Shown: positions 51,018 to 62,276, counted from the first letter of the stretch. The stretch: DNA of 64,000 nt from Hydrogenophaga taeniospiralis CCUG 15921 (GCF_001592305.1 NZ_BCWR01000001.1:434001-498000), one strand, 5' to 3'. Made by a program: numbers and translations. The notes: generated by a model from the letters alone, not told the origin.

Positions 51018-51680
51018 ATGCCCACCACCCGCCTCGCCCCCGCCCTGACCCGCCGGCTCGACGATCTCGCCAGCGCTCCACGCCGCCTGCTGGGCATCGT
51101 GGGAGCCCCCGGCTCGGGCAAGTCCACCCTGGCCGCGCTGCTGGCCGACCACCTGGGCGAGCGGGCCCAGGCCGTTCCCATGGACGGCTACCACCTGGCG
51201 CAGGTGGAGCTGGAGCGCCTGGGCCGCGCCCGCCGCAAGGGCGCGCCCGACACCTTCGACGCTGCGGGGTACGCGTCCTTGCTGCGGCGCCTGCGCGCGC
51301 AGGCGCCGCACGAGGTGGTCTACGCGCCCGACTTCCGGCGCGAGATCGAAGAACCCGTGGCCGGCGCCCTGCCGGTGTTCGCCAGCACGCCGCTGATCGT
51401 CACCGAAGGCAACTACCTGCTGCTGGACGACGACCCGGCCTGGCAACCCGTGGCCGGCCTGCTCGACGAAGTCTGGTACCTGCACGTGGACGCCGCCCTG
51501 CGGCTGGAGCGCCTGAGACGCCGGCACGAGCAGTTCGGCCGGACCCGGGAACAGGCCTTGGCCTGGATCGAGAGCACCGACGAACCCAACGCCCGCCGGA
51601 TCGAGGCCTCACGCGGCCGGGCGCAGCGGCAGGTGCTCTGGAACCCGGTTTCGGGCTGTTACGAATTCAGCCGGGACTGA
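51018..51680 (+). CDS. P-loop nucleoside/nucleotide kinase family protein (YggC/FrcK-like)
   Basis: A 220-residue kinase of the uridine-kinase/PanK-like class. Walker A GAPGSGKS (residues 29-36), substrate segment PMDGYHLAQVELERLGRARR, YAPDFRREIEEP and the LID-like RLRRRHEQFGRTREQA. ATG at 51018, 14 bp after the TAXI gene, so possibly in the same transcript. May phosphorylate a sugar or nucleoside; substrate not defined. Confidence 0.85.
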   Translation: MPTTRLAPALTRRLDDLASAPRRLLGIVGAPGSGKSTLAALLADHLGERAQAVPMDGYHLAQVELERLGRARRKGAPDTFDAAGYASLLRRLRAQAPHEVVYAPDFRREIEEPVAGALPVFASTPLIVTEGNYLLLDDDPAWQPVAGLLDEVWYLHVDAALRLERLRRRHEQFGRTREQALAWIESTDEPNARRIEASRGRAQRQVLWNPVSGCYEFSRD

Positions 51681-51800
51681 GGCCCGCACAGGCGCTCCAG
51701 GCGGGCGACGTTGCTCCAGAGCAACTGACACCGAGCCAACTCCCCTCAAAGAGGGAAAACGCTCTCACGGCCGACGCGGTACCACGCGGTCCGGTCTTTT

Positions 51801-51823
51801 GGTGACATTGGTCACACTAAAAT
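51801..51823 (+). promoter_or_regulatory. CRP/FNR-like site with a -10 element
   Basis: GGTGA-CATTGG-TCACA (51801-51816) matches nine of ten bases of the TGTGA-N6-TCACA CRP consensus. It is directly followed by TAAAAT (51818-51823), a possible -10. The downstream gene begins at 51918. The site abuts the -10, so repression or a class-II-like arrangement is possible. Confidence 0.45.
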
Positions 51824-51917
51824 CACAATCGAAAAACATTGTCAACGCCCGTCCAAGAAGACTCGACGGCAGCGCAGGCACCCGGCGTCCTGTCACGCGC
51901 CCAACGAAATCCCCCGT

Positions 51918-54080
51918 ATGCCCGCAGACCGCATCGCTTCCCTTCGCTCCCTGTCACTGGGCGGGTCGGTCTTCCGCACACTGCTGGTGCTGGTGCTGGG
52001 TCTGGTGACCTACGTCGCCCTCGCCCACCTTCACCAGAGCCTGGAGGTCGACTTCGAGATGCGGGTCGACCACGGCGGGCCTGTCGAAATCTATTACGAC
52101 GTGCCGGGCAGCCACTTCGACCCCCGCTTGCGCGAAACCCGCAAGGCTGCCCAAGACAGCTGGCAACGCTATTCGATCGCCATCCAGGGCTACCGGGCCA
52201 TCGAGGAAGTCCGCATCGACCCCATGACACAGCCGGGCCGGTTCGAGATCAGTGAAGTCCGGTTGTCCAGCCGCTGGGCCGAACAGCAACTCAAGGGAGA
52301 GGCGCTGCAGGCCGCGTTGCAGACCAACACGGAACTGAAGCTGGTCGCGGCCTCGCCACAGGCCATCACCTTCGAGAGCACCGGCGCCGACCCCTTCCTC
52401 AGCCTCAAGGTCCCCAAGGCCTTCTTCCGGCCACACCTCGGCGTCGTGGTCCCCCGTGGGCTGCTGTGGGCCCTAAAGATTGCGGCGGTCTGGCTGCTGC
52501 TGGAGGCGCTGGTCGGCTACCTCGCCCGTCGCCAACCGGCCCTCTACGCCCGGGTCCGCCATTCTTTCGTTCACGGCTGGGCCCTGCCCCTGCTGCTCTG
52601 CACCGGCCTGACCTACCACAGCGCCAGCAACATCACCGACGGCCCGGTGCTGGGCGACGGCGTCCAGAACCTGCTGATCGCCACCAACCTGTACAAACAC
52701 GGCGTGTTCTCGCACGAAGGGAGCGCCAACCCCCTGCCCACCGACTTCCGCGAACCCCTGCCGCCCATGGTGGTCTATGCCTACCTGGAGCTGTTCGCCC
52801 CCTCCAACAGCGAGCACCTGGGCTTCGGCCATTTCCGGGCCGGCGATCTGACCCGCTTCGTGAAGATGAGCAACCTGCTCTGGGTGTTCACCGGGCTGCT
52901 CGGCGTGTGGCTGCTCACGCGCCGGCTCACACACAGCGTCACCGCCACCCTCACAGCCACCCTACTGGCCTATGTGTTCTTCTTCAACGCCCGCGAGTAC
53001 ATCGACACCTTCTACACCGAGCTGACCACGGCCACGGCGATTGTCTGGGGTTCGTACCTGCTGTACCGCGGCGTGAAAGACAAGAAGACCGGCTTCTTCC
53101 TGGCCGGTGGCGCCACCATGGGGCTGCTGGCCCTGACCAAGGCCTCATCGATTTACATCAACGTGGTCGCCCTGCTGTTGCTGGTGGCCGTGATGCTGCT
53201 CGCGCGCCAACGCATGCAGGTTTCAGTGGGCCGGATCGCCACCTGGGGGCTGGCCATGGGCCTGGGGCTGGCGGTGGTCGTGGCACCCTGGATGGTCCGC
53301 AACCACCTGCAGTTCGACAGCGTGCGCATCTCGGATCGTGGGGGGCTGATCCTGCACGGCCGGGCAACGCTCAACAACATGACCAACGACGAAGTCATTG
53401 GCCTGATCTATGAGAAAAGCCCCACCATCTACCGCCGGCTCGTCGACGGAACGCGGCTCGGCCAGAACGGTCGCGACGAGTTCGAGCGTGGCGGGCGCTG
53501 GCAACGGCTCAACCGCGGGCTCTCCAGCTTCTGGAAGTCGGACATCGAGGCCATTCGTGCGGGCCGCCCGGACCTGGCCGTGAGCTTCCATGCCGAGGCC
53601 GGCGCGCGGTACACCATCCTGGTCAACCAGCTCAGAGTTCAGGGCAAGCACTACCCGGAAGAGGTGGTCGACGGCATGCGGCGCCAGGAAGCGATCCAGA
53701 TGCTCAAGGAGCGCCCGGTGCGCCATCTCGTCATGACCCTGCCATTCTTCTGGCATGGTTTCTGGGGCCTGAAAAAGGTCGAGATTCCACTCGTGAGCCT
53801 GGCGACGCAGGACGCCATCGTGGAGGTGCTGAACCTGCTGGCCGGGCTGGCGCTGTTGACCGCCTTCTTCGTGGGCCTGCTGCGGCGCCGCCCCGACCTG
53901 CTGGCCGTGACCGTGCTGCCGTTCGGCCTGATGTCGTTCTACGCCTTCGTGTCCCACAACATTCCGCGCTATATGTCGCCGGCCCACCCCATCATGCTGA
54001 TCCTGCTGGTGGCGGTGGTGGTGGCGGTGCTGAACGGGCAGTTTTCGCGCCGCCCCAACCCCGTGGTGGCCGCGGCCTGA
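51918..54080 (+). CDS. ArnT/GT39-like multi-pass membrane glycosyltransferase
   Basis: A 720-residue inner-membrane protein with an N-terminal TM, a soluble domain (about residues 40-175), and about ten later TM segments. 'DGPVLGDGVQNLLIATNLYKHG' starts the first loop, where GT39/ArnT-type enzymes keep acidic catalytic residues. C-terminal VSHNIPRYMSPAHPIMLILL is typical of GT39-like proteins. Likely uses a polyprenyl-phosphate sugar; the acceptor is unknown. It ends 13 bp before the first glycine riboswitch. Confidence 0.72.
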   Translation: MPADRIASLRSLSLGGSVFRTLLVLVLGLVTYVALAHLHQSLEVDFEMRVDHGGPVEIYYDVPGSHFDPRLRETRKAAQDSWQRYSIAIQGYRAIEEVRIDPMTQPGRFEISEVRLSSRWAEQQLKGEALQAALQTNTELKLVAASPQAITFESTGADPFLSLKVPKAFFRPHLGVVVPRGLLWALKIAAVWLLLEALVGYLARRQPALYARVRHSFVHGWALPLLLCTGLTYHSASNITDGPVLGDGVQNLLIATNLYKHGVFSHEGSANPLPTDFREPLPPMVVYAYLELFAPSNSEHLGFGHFRAGDLTRFVKMSNLLWVFTGLLGVWLLTRRLTHSVTATLTATLLAYVFFFNAREYIDTFYTELTTATAIVWGSYLLYRGVKDKKTGFFLAGGATMGLLALTKASSIYINVVALLLLVAVMLLARQRMQVSVGRIATWGLAMGLGLAVVVAPWMVRNHLQFDSVRISDRGGLILHGRATLNNMTNDEVIGLIYEKSPTIYRRLVDGTRLGQNGRDEFERGGRWQRLNRGLSSFWKSDIEAIRAGRPDLAVSFHAEAGARYTILVNQLRVQGKHYPEEVVDGMRRQEAIQMLKERPVRHLVMTLPFFWHGFWGLKKVEIPLVSLATQDAIVEVLNLLAGLALLTAFFVGLLRRRPDLLAVTVLPFGLMSFYAFVSHNIPRYMSPAHPIMLILLVAVVVAVLNGQFSRRPNPVVAAA

Positions 54081-54092
54081 GGTAAACTCCGC

Positions 54093-54312
54093 CGGTCAGG
54101 AGAGCGCGCCCCGCACGGGGCGCCGCCGAAGGCGCAGGAGACCGGGCCGCATCTCGCGGGAAGGTCCTGAACGCTCAGGCAAAAGGACTGGCAACCACCG
54201 CTTTCACAGGCGGTGTCCCCCACTGGAGAGAGGCCGCCCCCGAGGCGGTCCACCGAAGGAGCAAGTGCGGCATCGTCCGCGCGAATCTCTCAGGTAAAGC
54301 GGACAGAGGGGC
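54093..54312 (+). ncRNA. tandem glycine riboswitch upstream of gcvT
   Basis: Two aptamers in a row. Aptamer 1 spans about 54093-54189 (CGGTCAGGAGAG ... GAACGCTCAGGCAAAAGGAC) and aptamer 2 about 54223-54312 (TGGAGAGAGG ... GAATCTCTCAGGTAAAGCGG ... CAGAGGGG). The conserved GGAGAG, CCGAAGG-AGCAA and CTCAGG cores occur in each. CAGAGGG (54304-54310) can also pair with CCCTCTG (54336-54342), giving a mutually exclusive hairpin before the gcvT start. Confidence 0.93.
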
Positions 54313-54391
54313 AGCGCACGGATGCACCGTGTTGACCCTCTGCCCAGAGGCCTGCCCCCAATGAACGCCCGAGCGTTCCGGAAAGCCCGCC

Positions 54392-55528
54392 GTGTCCCAC
54401 AGCTCCGCCAGTACCGACCTGCTCCAGACCCCGCTGAACGCCCTGCACCTTGAACTCGGTGCCCGCATGGTGCCCTTTGCCGGCTACAGCATGCCGGTGC
54501 AGTACCCCGCCGGCCTGATGGCCGAACACCACCACACCCGCGCCGCCGCCGGCCTGTTCGACGTCTCGCACATGGGCCAGCTCACGCTCTCCGGCCCCGA
54601 TGCGGCCGCCGCGTTCGAGTCGCTCATGCCGGTCGACGTGATCGACCTGCCCGTGGGCAAGCAGCGCTACGGCCTGCTGCTCAACGACGAAGGCGGCATC
54701 ATCGACGACCTGATGTTCGTCAACCGTGGCTCGGACATCTTCGTGATCGTCAACGGCGCCTGCAAACACGGCGACCTGGCCCACATCGTGGAGCGCATCG
54801 GCAAGCGCTGCACCGTGGAGTCTCAATTCGACCGCGCCCTGCTCGCCCTCCAAGGCCCGCAGGCCGTGACCGCGTTGCAGCGTCTGCTGCCCGGCGTGGA
54901 AAAACTGGTGTTCATGACCGGTGCCGCGTTCACCTGGAACGGTGCCGACCTGTTCGTCACCCGCAGCGGCTACACCGGTGAAGACGGCTGCGAAATCTCC
55001 CTGCCCGCGGCCAGCGCCGACGCGTTCGCCCGCGCCCTGCTGGCGCAGCCCGAGGTCAAGCCCATCGGCCTGGGCGCGCGCAACTCGCTGCGCCTCGAAG
55101 CCGGCCTCTGCCTCTACGGCAACGACATCGACACCACCACCACGCCGGTCGAGGCGACGCTGAACTGGGCGATGCAGAAGGTGCGCCGCACCGGTGGCGC
55201 GCGCGCCGGCGGTTTCCCGGGTGCGGCCCGCGTGCTCGGCCAGCTCGACGGCACCGAAGCCCTGACGCGCAAGCGCGTGGGCCTGGTCGCGCTGGAGCGT
55301 GTGCCGGTGCGTGAACACGTCGAACTGCAGAGCCTGGACGGCCAGAAGATCGGCGAAGTCACCAGCGGCCTGCTCGGCCCCACGGCCGACAAGCCGGTCG
55401 CCATCGGCTACGTCGCCCCCGGGTTCGCCGCCATCGGCACCCGCGTCAACGCCCTCGTGCGCGGCAAGGCCGTGCCGATGGAGGTCGCGCCCATGCCCTT
55501 CGTTCCCAATAGATACTTCCGCGGCTGA
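54392..55528 (+). CDS. gcvT: glycine cleavage system T protein (aminomethyltransferase)
   Basis: Folate-dependent T protein of 378 aa that releases ammonia and methylene-THF from the aminomethyl-lipoyl H protein. VPFAGYSMPVQYPAG, GLFDVSHMGQ, SGYTGEDGCEISLP and LGARNSLRLEAGLCLYG blocks are all present. Start GTG at 54392 with GGAAAG upstream. First gene of gcvT-gcvH-gcvP, under the tandem glycine riboswitch. Confidence 0.96.
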   Translation: MSHSSASTDLLQTPLNALHLELGARMVPFAGYSMPVQYPAGLMAEHHHTRAAAGLFDVSHMGQLTLSGPDAAAAFESLMPVDVIDLPVGKQRYGLLLNDEGGIIDDLMFVNRGSDIFVIVNGACKHGDLAHIVERIGKRCTVESQFDRALLALQGPQAVTALQRLLPGVEKLVFMTGAAFTWNGADLFVTRSGYTGEDGCEISLPAASADAFARALLAQPEVKPIGLGARNSLRLEAGLCLYGNDIDTTTTPVEATLNWAMQKVRRTGGARAGGFPGAARVLGQLDGTEALTRKRVGLVALERVPVREHVELQSLDGQKIGEVTSGLLGPTADKPVAIGYVAPGFAAIGTRVNALVRGKAVPMEVAPMPFVPNRYFRG

Positions 55529-55564
55529 GCCGCCCCATTTCAACTTTCTTCACCGGAGCCCACC

Positions 55565-55930
55565 ATGACCACCAAATACACCGAAGACCACGAATGGATC
55601 AGCGTTGACGGCGACATCGCCACCGTCGGCATCACCCACCACGCGCAGGACGCGCTGGGCGACGTGGTGTTCGTGGACCTGCCCGAAGTGGGCAAGACCC
55701 TGGCCCAGAAGGAAGTGGCCGGCGTGGTCGAGTCCGTCAAGGCCGCGGCCGACGTGTACATGCCCGTGAGCGGCGTCATCACCGAAGTGAACGAGGCCCT
55801 GCGCGCCGACCCGGCCCTGGCCAACAGCGACCCGCTGGGCGCCGGCTGGTTCTTCAAGGTCAAGCTGTCGGACGCCTCGCAGTTGGACGCCCTGCTCGAC
55901 GAAACCGCTTACGCCGCTTTCGCGGCTTGA
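55565..55930 (+). CDS. gcvH: glycine cleavage system H protein
   Basis: Lipoyl carrier (121 aa). [19 protein letters not shown], the lipoylated K59 in ESVKAAAD and the C-terminal [10 protein letters not shown] are typical. Starts 36 bp after gcvT. Followed at once by repeat copy H before gcvP. Confidence 0.97.
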   Translation: MTTKYTEDHEWISVDGDIATVGITHHAQDALGDVVFVDLPEVGKTLAQKEVAGVVESVKAAADVYMPVSGVITEVNEALRADPALANSDPLGAGWFFKVKLSDASQLDALLDETAYAAFAA

Positions 55931-55937
55931 GCTTGAC

Positions 55938-56024
55938 CCACCCCCGCCGCGCTGCGCGCGACCCCCTCAAGGGGGCGGCGCTGGCGGCCCGGCGAAGCCG
56001 GTTCCGCGGCGCCCGCGGATGGGG
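55938..56024 (+). repeat. 3'-end intergenic repeat, copy H
   Basis: Begins seven bases after the gcvH stop. Contains CCGCGCTGCGCGCG, CCCCCTCAAGGGGG and CCGGCGAAGCCGG followed by TTCCGCGG. It separates gcvH from gcvP in what is otherwise one operon. Confidence 0.88.
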
Positions 56025-56104
56025 TCACTTCTCTCGATGCGGCGGTCATTCGCCATGCTGAACCGCAGAACCCAGACTTTCCTCTATCGCCACAAGGTCG
56101 TCCC

Positions 56105-59038
56105 ATGCTGATGCCGTCTGTCAAACCCCTGGATGAACTCGAAAACGCCTCGGAGTTCATCGCCCGCCACATCGGCATCAGCGAAGCCGACGAAACGCTG
56201 ATGCTGTCGGTGATCGGCGAGGCCTCGCGCCGCGCCCTGATCGACGGCATCGTGCCGCGCAGCATCGCGCGCAGTGCGGGCATGGACCTGCCGCCCGCCG
56301 TGACCGAAGCCGCCGCACTGGCCGAGCTCAAGGCCATCGCGGCGAAGAACCAGGTGTTCAAGAGCTTCATCGGCCAGGGCTACTACGGCACGCACACCCC
56401 CGGCGTGATCCTGCGCAACGTGCTGGAAAACCCCGCCTGGTACACCGCCTACACGCCCTACCAGGCCGAGATTTCGCAGGGCCGCATGGAAGCGTTGGTG
56501 AACTTCCAGACCATGGTCACGGACCTGACCGGCATGGCCATCGCCAACGCGTCCATGCTCGACGAAGCCACCGCCGCCGCCGAGGCCATGACCCTGGCGC
56601 GCCGTTCGGTCAAAGCCAAGGGCAACGTGATCGTGGTGGCCGGCGACGCGCACCCGCAGACCATCGAAGTGGTGCAGACCCGCGCGAAGCCGCTGGGTCT
56701 GACGGTGAAGCTGGCCAACTCGGCGCAGGAATGGACCGACGCGCTCGCGGGCGACGACTACTTCGCCGTGCTGGCGCAGTACCCCTCGACCAGCGGCCGT
56801 ATCGACGACCTGCGCGCCGAGGTGCAGACGGTGCACGGCAAACAGGCCGCCTTCATCGTCGCGGCCGACCTGCTGGCCCTCACCCTGCTGGTGCCTCCGG
56901 GCGAATTCGACGCCGACATCGCGATCGGCACCACGCAGCGCTTCGGCATGCCCATGGGCGCCGGCGGCCCGCACGCCGCCTACATGGCCTGCCGCGACGC
57001 ATTCAAGCGTTCCATGCCCGGTCGCTTGGTCGGCGTGAGCGTGGACACCCACGGCAACCCGGCCTACCGCCTCGCGCTGCAGACGCGCGAGCAGCACATC
57101 CGCCGCGAGAAGGCCACCTCCAACATCTGCACGGCGCAGGTGCTGCCGGCCGTCGTGGCCAGCATGTACGCCGTGTACCACGGCCCACAGGGCCTGAAGC
57201 GCATCGCGCAGCGCGTGGCCGCCTACACCGCCGTGCTGGCGCAAGGTCTGCGGCAACTGGGCTGCACGCTGACCAGCGAGTCCGCCTTCGACACGCTGAC
57301 CGTGAAGGCCGCCGACGCGACCCAAGCCCAGGCCATCGTGGCCAAGGCGGTGGCCCAGGGCGCCAACCTGAAGCGGTCCTGGGGCCAGTACGTGAGCATG
57401 TCGCTGGATGAAACCACCACGCGCGACGACGTCGCCCTGCTGTGGTCGGTGTTCGCCCAGGACGGGCAGGCTCTGCCCAGCTTCGACGCCTTCGAGAAGG
57501 GCGTGGAGCCGCTGATCCCGGCCGAGCTGCGCCGCACGAGCAGCTACCTCACCCACCCGGTGTTCAACAGCCACCACTCTGAGACCGGCATGCTGCGTTA
57601 CCTGCGCGCGCTGTCCGACAAGGACCTCGCGCTGGACCGCAGCATGATCCCGCTGGGCAGTTGCACCATGAAGCTCAACGCGACCAGCGAGATGATCCCC
57701 ATCACCTGGCCCGAGTTCGCCAACGTGCACCCCTTCGCCCCGGCCGATCAGCTCCAGGGCTACAAGGAACTCGACGAACAGCTGCGCGCCTGGCTGTGCC
57801 AGGCCACGGGCTACGCCGGCATCAGCCTGCAGCCCAATGCCGGTTCGCAGGGTGAATACGCCGGTCTGCTCGCCATCAAGGCCTTCCACGACTCGCGCGG
57901 TGAAGCGCACCGCAACATCTGCCTGATTCCTTCATCGGCCCACGGCACCAACCCCGCCAGCGCCCAGATGGCCGGCCTGCAGGTGGTGGTGACCAAGTGC
58001 GACGAAAGCGGCAACGTGGACCTGGCCGACCTGCAGGCCCAGTGCGAAAAACACAGCGCCAACCTGGCCTGCGTGATGATCACCTACCCCTCCACCCACG
58101 GCGTGTTCGAGACCACCGTGAAAGAGCTCTGCGCCCTGGTGCACAGCCACGGCGGCCGGGTCTATGTGGACGGCGCCAACATGAACGCCTTGGTCGGCGT
58201 GGCCGCGCCGGGTGAGTTCGGCGGCGACGTGAGCCACCTGAACCTGCACAAGACCTTCTGCATTCCCCACGGCGGTGGCGGCCCGGGCGTCGGCCCGGTC
58301 TGCGTGGTGGAAGACCTGGTGCCGTTCCTGCCTGGTCACCGTGCGGGCGCCGAGCCGGCCGGTGTGTGCGGCACGCCGGAGGCGGAAGACAAATTCCGCG
58401 TCGGTGCCGTCAGCGCTGCGCCTCTCGGCAACGCCGCCGTGCTGCCGATCAGCTGGATGTACATCCGCATGATGGGTGCCGACGGCCTGAAGCACGCCAC
58501 CGAAGCCGCCATCCTGGCCGCGAACTACATCAGCAAGCGCCTGGCGCCGCACTACCCCACGCTCTACGCCTCGACCAACGGCCACGTGGCGCACGAGTGC
58601 ATCCTGGACCTGCGCGGCTTGAAGGAAACCAGCGGCGTGATGGCCGAGGACGTGGCCAAGCGCCTGATGGACTACGGCTTCCACGCGCCCACGCTCTCCT
58701 TCCCCGTGGCCAACACCCTGATGGTCGAGCCCACCGAGAGCGAGACGCTGGAAGAGCTGGACCGCTTCATCGACGCGATGATCGCCATCCGCGAGGAAGT
58801 CCGCCGCGTGGAAAAAGGCGAATGGCCGCAGGACGACAACCCGCTGAAGAACGCGCCGCACACGGCCGACAGCCTCATGAAGACCGACTGGCCGCACCCC
58901 TACGCACGCGACGTGGGCGCCGCCAGTGCATCGACCCGCGCACACGCCAAGTACTGGCCGCCCGTGGGCCGCATCGACAACGTCTACGGCGACCGCAACC
59001 TGTTCTGCAACTGCATCCCGGTTTCCGAACTGGCCTGA
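56105..59038 (+). CDS. gcvP: glycine dehydrogenase (decarboxylating), P protein
   Basis: PLP enzyme of 977 aa that decarboxylates glycine. [18 protein letters not shown] at the N-terminal half and the PLP lysine K716 in [17 protein letters not shown] mark a full-length P protein with both halves fused. ATG at 56105; an ATG at 56111 is also possible. Ends 17 bases before the second glycine riboswitch. Confidence 0.96.
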   Translation: MLMPSVKPLDELENASEFIARHIGISEADETLMLSVIGEASRRALIDGIVPRSIARSAGMDLPPAVTEAAALAELKAIAAKNQVFKSFIGQGYYGTHTPGVILRNVLENPAWYTAYTPYQAEISQGRMEALVNFQTMVTDLTGMAIANASMLDEATAAAEAMTLARRSVKAKGNVIVVAGDAHPQTIEVVQTRAKPLGLTVKLANSAQEWTDALAGDDYFAVLAQYPSTSGRIDDLRAEVQTVHGKQAAFIVAADLLALTLLVPPGEFDADIAIGTTQRFGMPMGAGGPHAAYMACRDAFKRSMPGRLVGVSVDTHGNPAYRLALQTREQHIRREKATSNICTAQVLPAVVASMYAVYHGPQGLKRIAQRVAAYTAVLAQGLRQLGCTLTSESAFDTLTVKAADATQAQAIVAKAVAQGANLKRSWGQYVSMSLDETTTRDDVALLWSVFAQDGQALPSFDAFEKGVEPLIPAELRRTSSYLTHPVFNSHHSETGMLRYLRALSDKDLALDRSMIPLGSCTMKLNATSEMIPITWPEFANVHPFAPADQLQGYKELDEQLRAWLCQATGYAGISLQPNAGSQGEYAGLLAIKAFHDSRGEAHRNICLIPSSAHGTNPASAQMAGLQVVVTKCDESGNVDLADLQAQCEKHSANLACVMITYPSTHGVFETTVKELCALVHSHGGRVYVDGANMNALVGVAAPGEFGGDVSHLNLHKTFCIPHGGGGPGVGPVCVVEDLVPFLPGHRAGAEPAGVCGTPEAEDKFRVGAVSAAPLGNAAVLPISWMYIRMMGADGLKHATEAAILAANYISKRLAPHYPTLYASTNGHVAHECILDLRGLKETSGVMAEDVAKRLMDYGFHAPTLSFPVANTLMVEPTESETLEELDRFIDAMIAIREEVRRVEKGEWPQDDNPLKNAPHTADSLMKTDWPHPYARDVGAASASTRAHAKYWPPVGRIDNVYGDRNLFCNCIPVSELA

Positions 59039-59055
59039 TCGCCCGTTTTTCGCCA

Positions 59056-59264
59056 CAGCGGGAGAGACCAGGGCCAGCGAGCCCTGGCGCCGAAGGAGCA
59101 ACCACCCCGGAAACTCTCAGGCACCCCAGACCGCTGGAGCGCATCCGGTGCGTATCGCCGCACCACACACTCTGAAGAGCGGCCGGGATTCGTCGTCCCG
59201 GCCCACCGCAGGAGCAAGCCCGCCACACCGGTGGGTGAATCTCTCAGGTCACAAACAGAGGGGG
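59056..59264 (+). ncRNA. second tandem glycine riboswitch, upstream of the DadA-like gene
   Basis: Aptamer 1 (59056-59136, CAGCGGGAGAGACC ... CGAAGGAGCAACC ... AACTCTCAGGCA ... GACCGCTG) and aptamer 2 (59170-59262, CTCTGAAGAGC ... GCAGGAGCAAGCC ... AATCTCTCAGGT ... AACAGAGG) show the conserved cores. A near-perfect CCCGCACAC/GTGTGCGGG palindrome (59271-59289) follows and is a candidate expression-platform hairpin. Confidence 0.92.
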
Positions 59265-59330
59265 TCATGGCCCGCACACGGTGTGCGGGTCGTGCCTTCC
59301 TTGTTTGACGGCTTCGAAAGAGAGATTCCC

Positions 59331-60581
59331 ATGGCACACCTCATCGTCATCGGCGGCGGCATCACCGGCGTCACCAGCGCCTACGCCCTGGCCCGCCAGG
59401 GTCACCAGGTCACCCTGATCGAAAAGCACCGCTACGCGGGCATGGAAACCAGCCACGCCAACGGCGGGCAACTCTCGGCCTCCAACGCCGAGGTCTGGAC
59501 CCACCCGTCCACGCTCGTCAAAGGTCTGAAGTGGATGCTCAAGGCCGACGCGCCGCTGCTGGTCAACCCCAAGCCCTCGTGGCACAAGCTCAGCTGGTTC
59601 GCCGAGTTCATCGCCTCCATTCCGAAGTACCGCGACAACACCATCGCCACCGCAAAGCTGGCCATTGCCGCGCGCGAACACCTGTTCGGCTGGGCGCAGG
59701 CCGAAGGCATCGATTTCGACCTGAAACAACAGGGCATCCTGCACATCTACCGCGACCGCTCTGGCTTCGAGCACGCAGGCGAGGTGTCGAAACTGCTGGC
59801 CGAAGGCGGCCTGCCACGCCGCGCCGTCACGCCCGACGAGATGCGCGCCATCGAGCCCACGCTGCAGGGCCAGTACTTCGGCGGCTACTACACCGAGAGC
59901 GACAGCACCGGCGACATCCACAAGTTCACCCACGGCCTGTCTCTCGCCTGCGAGCGCCTGGGCGTGAAGCTGCTGACCGGCCAGACCGTGGCGCGCGTGC
60001 GCAGCTCCGGCCACACCGCCCACGTCACGCTCGCCAATGGCGAAGAGCTGAGCGCCGACGCGGTGGTGGTCTGTGCCGGCGTGCACAGCCGCGCCCTGGG
60101 CGCGCAGCTCGGCGACCGGCTCAACGTCTATCCGGTCAAGGGCTATTCCATCACCGTGGCGCTGAACGACGCCCAGAGCCAGGCCGCCGCGCCCACCGTG
60201 AGCCTGCTCGACGACGAAACCAAGCTGGTGACCAGCCGGCTGGGCGACGACCGCTTCCGCGTGGCCGGCACGGCCGAGTTCAACGGCCTGAACCTCGACA
60301 TCCGCGCCGACCGCATCCGCCCGCTGGTGGACTGGGTGAACCGCTGCTTCCCCGGCGTGAGCACGCGCCGCGTGGAACCCTGGGCCGGCCTGCGGCCCAT
60401 GATGCCCAACATGCTGCCGCGCGTGGGCGCGGGCCGGCTGGCCAACGTGTTCTACAACACCGGCCATGGCCATCTGGGCTGGACGCTTTCTGCCATCACC
60501 GCGCACCAGCTGACCGGGCACGTGGCACAGTGGCAAGAGGGGCTGGCGCCGCGCGCCGTGCTGCAGTCCGCCACAGCTTGA
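59331..60581 (+). CDS. dadA: D-amino-acid dehydrogenase (DadA-type FAD oxidoreductase)
   Basis: A 416-residue FAD-dependent amine dehydrogenase. Rossmann motif VIGGGITGVTSAYALARQG, flavin-site ETSHANGGQLSAS, and C-terminal NTGHGHLGWTLS with GLRPMMPN. DadA homologues deaminate D-amino acids to oxo acids and pass electrons to the quinone pool. Placement behind a glycine riboswitch makes glycine or a D-amino acid linked to it a likely substrate. Separated from sdaA by repeat copy I. Confidence 0.92.
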   Translation: MAHLIVIGGGITGVTSAYALARQGHQVTLIEKHRYAGMETSHANGGQLSASNAEVWTHPSTLVKGLKWMLKADAPLLVNPKPSWHKLSWFAEFIASIPKYRDNTIATAKLAIAAREHLFGWAQAEGIDFDLKQQGILHIYRDRSGFEHAGEVSKLLAEGGLPRRAVTPDEMRAIEPTLQGQYFGGYYTESDSTGDIHKFTHGLSLACERLGVKLLTGQTVARVRSSGHTAHVTLANGEELSADAVVVCAGVHSRALGAQLGDRLNVYPVKGYSITVALNDAQSQAAAPTVSLLDDETKLVTSRLGDDRFRVAGTAEFNGLNLDIRADRIRPLVDWVNRCFPGVSTRRVEPWAGLRPMMPNMLPRVGAGRLANVFYNTGHGHLGWTLSAITAHQLTGHVAQWQEGLAPRAVLQSATA

Positions 60582-60588
60582 AATGAAG

Positions 60589-60670
60589 CACCCCCGCGCC
60601 GCTTCGCGTCACCCCCTCAAGGGGGCGGCACTGGCCGTCCGGCAAAGCCGGCCCGGCGGTGCCCTGGGCT
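60589..60670 (+). repeat. 3'-end intergenic repeat, copy I
   Basis: Starts eight bases after the DadA-like stop. Closest copy to a consensus: CACCCCCGCGCCGCTTCGCG, CCCCCTCAAGGGGG and CCGGCAAAGCCGG, then GGTGCCCTGGG. Confidence 0.9.
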
Positions 60671-60752
60671 GCACCACTTCAGGTGTTGCGGGTGACGCTG
60701 CGGCGCCATGGAACACATATACCGGCCCCTACAACCAATACAAGGAGACACC

Positions 60753-62144
<1,392 letters not shown>

Positions 62145-62203
62145 TTGGCTACCCCTGTGCCGCCTGTGGCGTGACCCGCTTGTTGCGTCCCACCGCACCC
62201 GTC

Positions 62204-62276
62204 GGTACAAACCCTCTCCCCAAGCGAACGGTCGTTCTATTACAAAGTGGGGCCGATTGGTACCAATCGGTACCAA
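62204..62276. promoter_or_regulatory. GGTACMAA direct repeats and 18-bp palindrome upstream of the lipase
   Basis: Three related words GGTACAAACC (62204), GGTACCAATC (62259) and GGTACCAACT (62269) stand upstream of the lipase. The second is the centre of a perfect 18-bp palindrome (62253-62270, CCGATTGG/CCAATCGG). The last two words are 10 bp apart, one helical turn. Likely an operator. Confidence 0.5.

Noticed and set aside
56084..57910. 608-codon minus-strand frame opposite gcvP
   Set aside because: GC-driven shadow; gcvP motifs are intact on the plus strand.
7717..60670. The nine hairpin repeats as transposable elements
   Set aside because: No open reading frame, no target duplications, and strict placement and polarity after stop codons argue for a functional 3'-end element.
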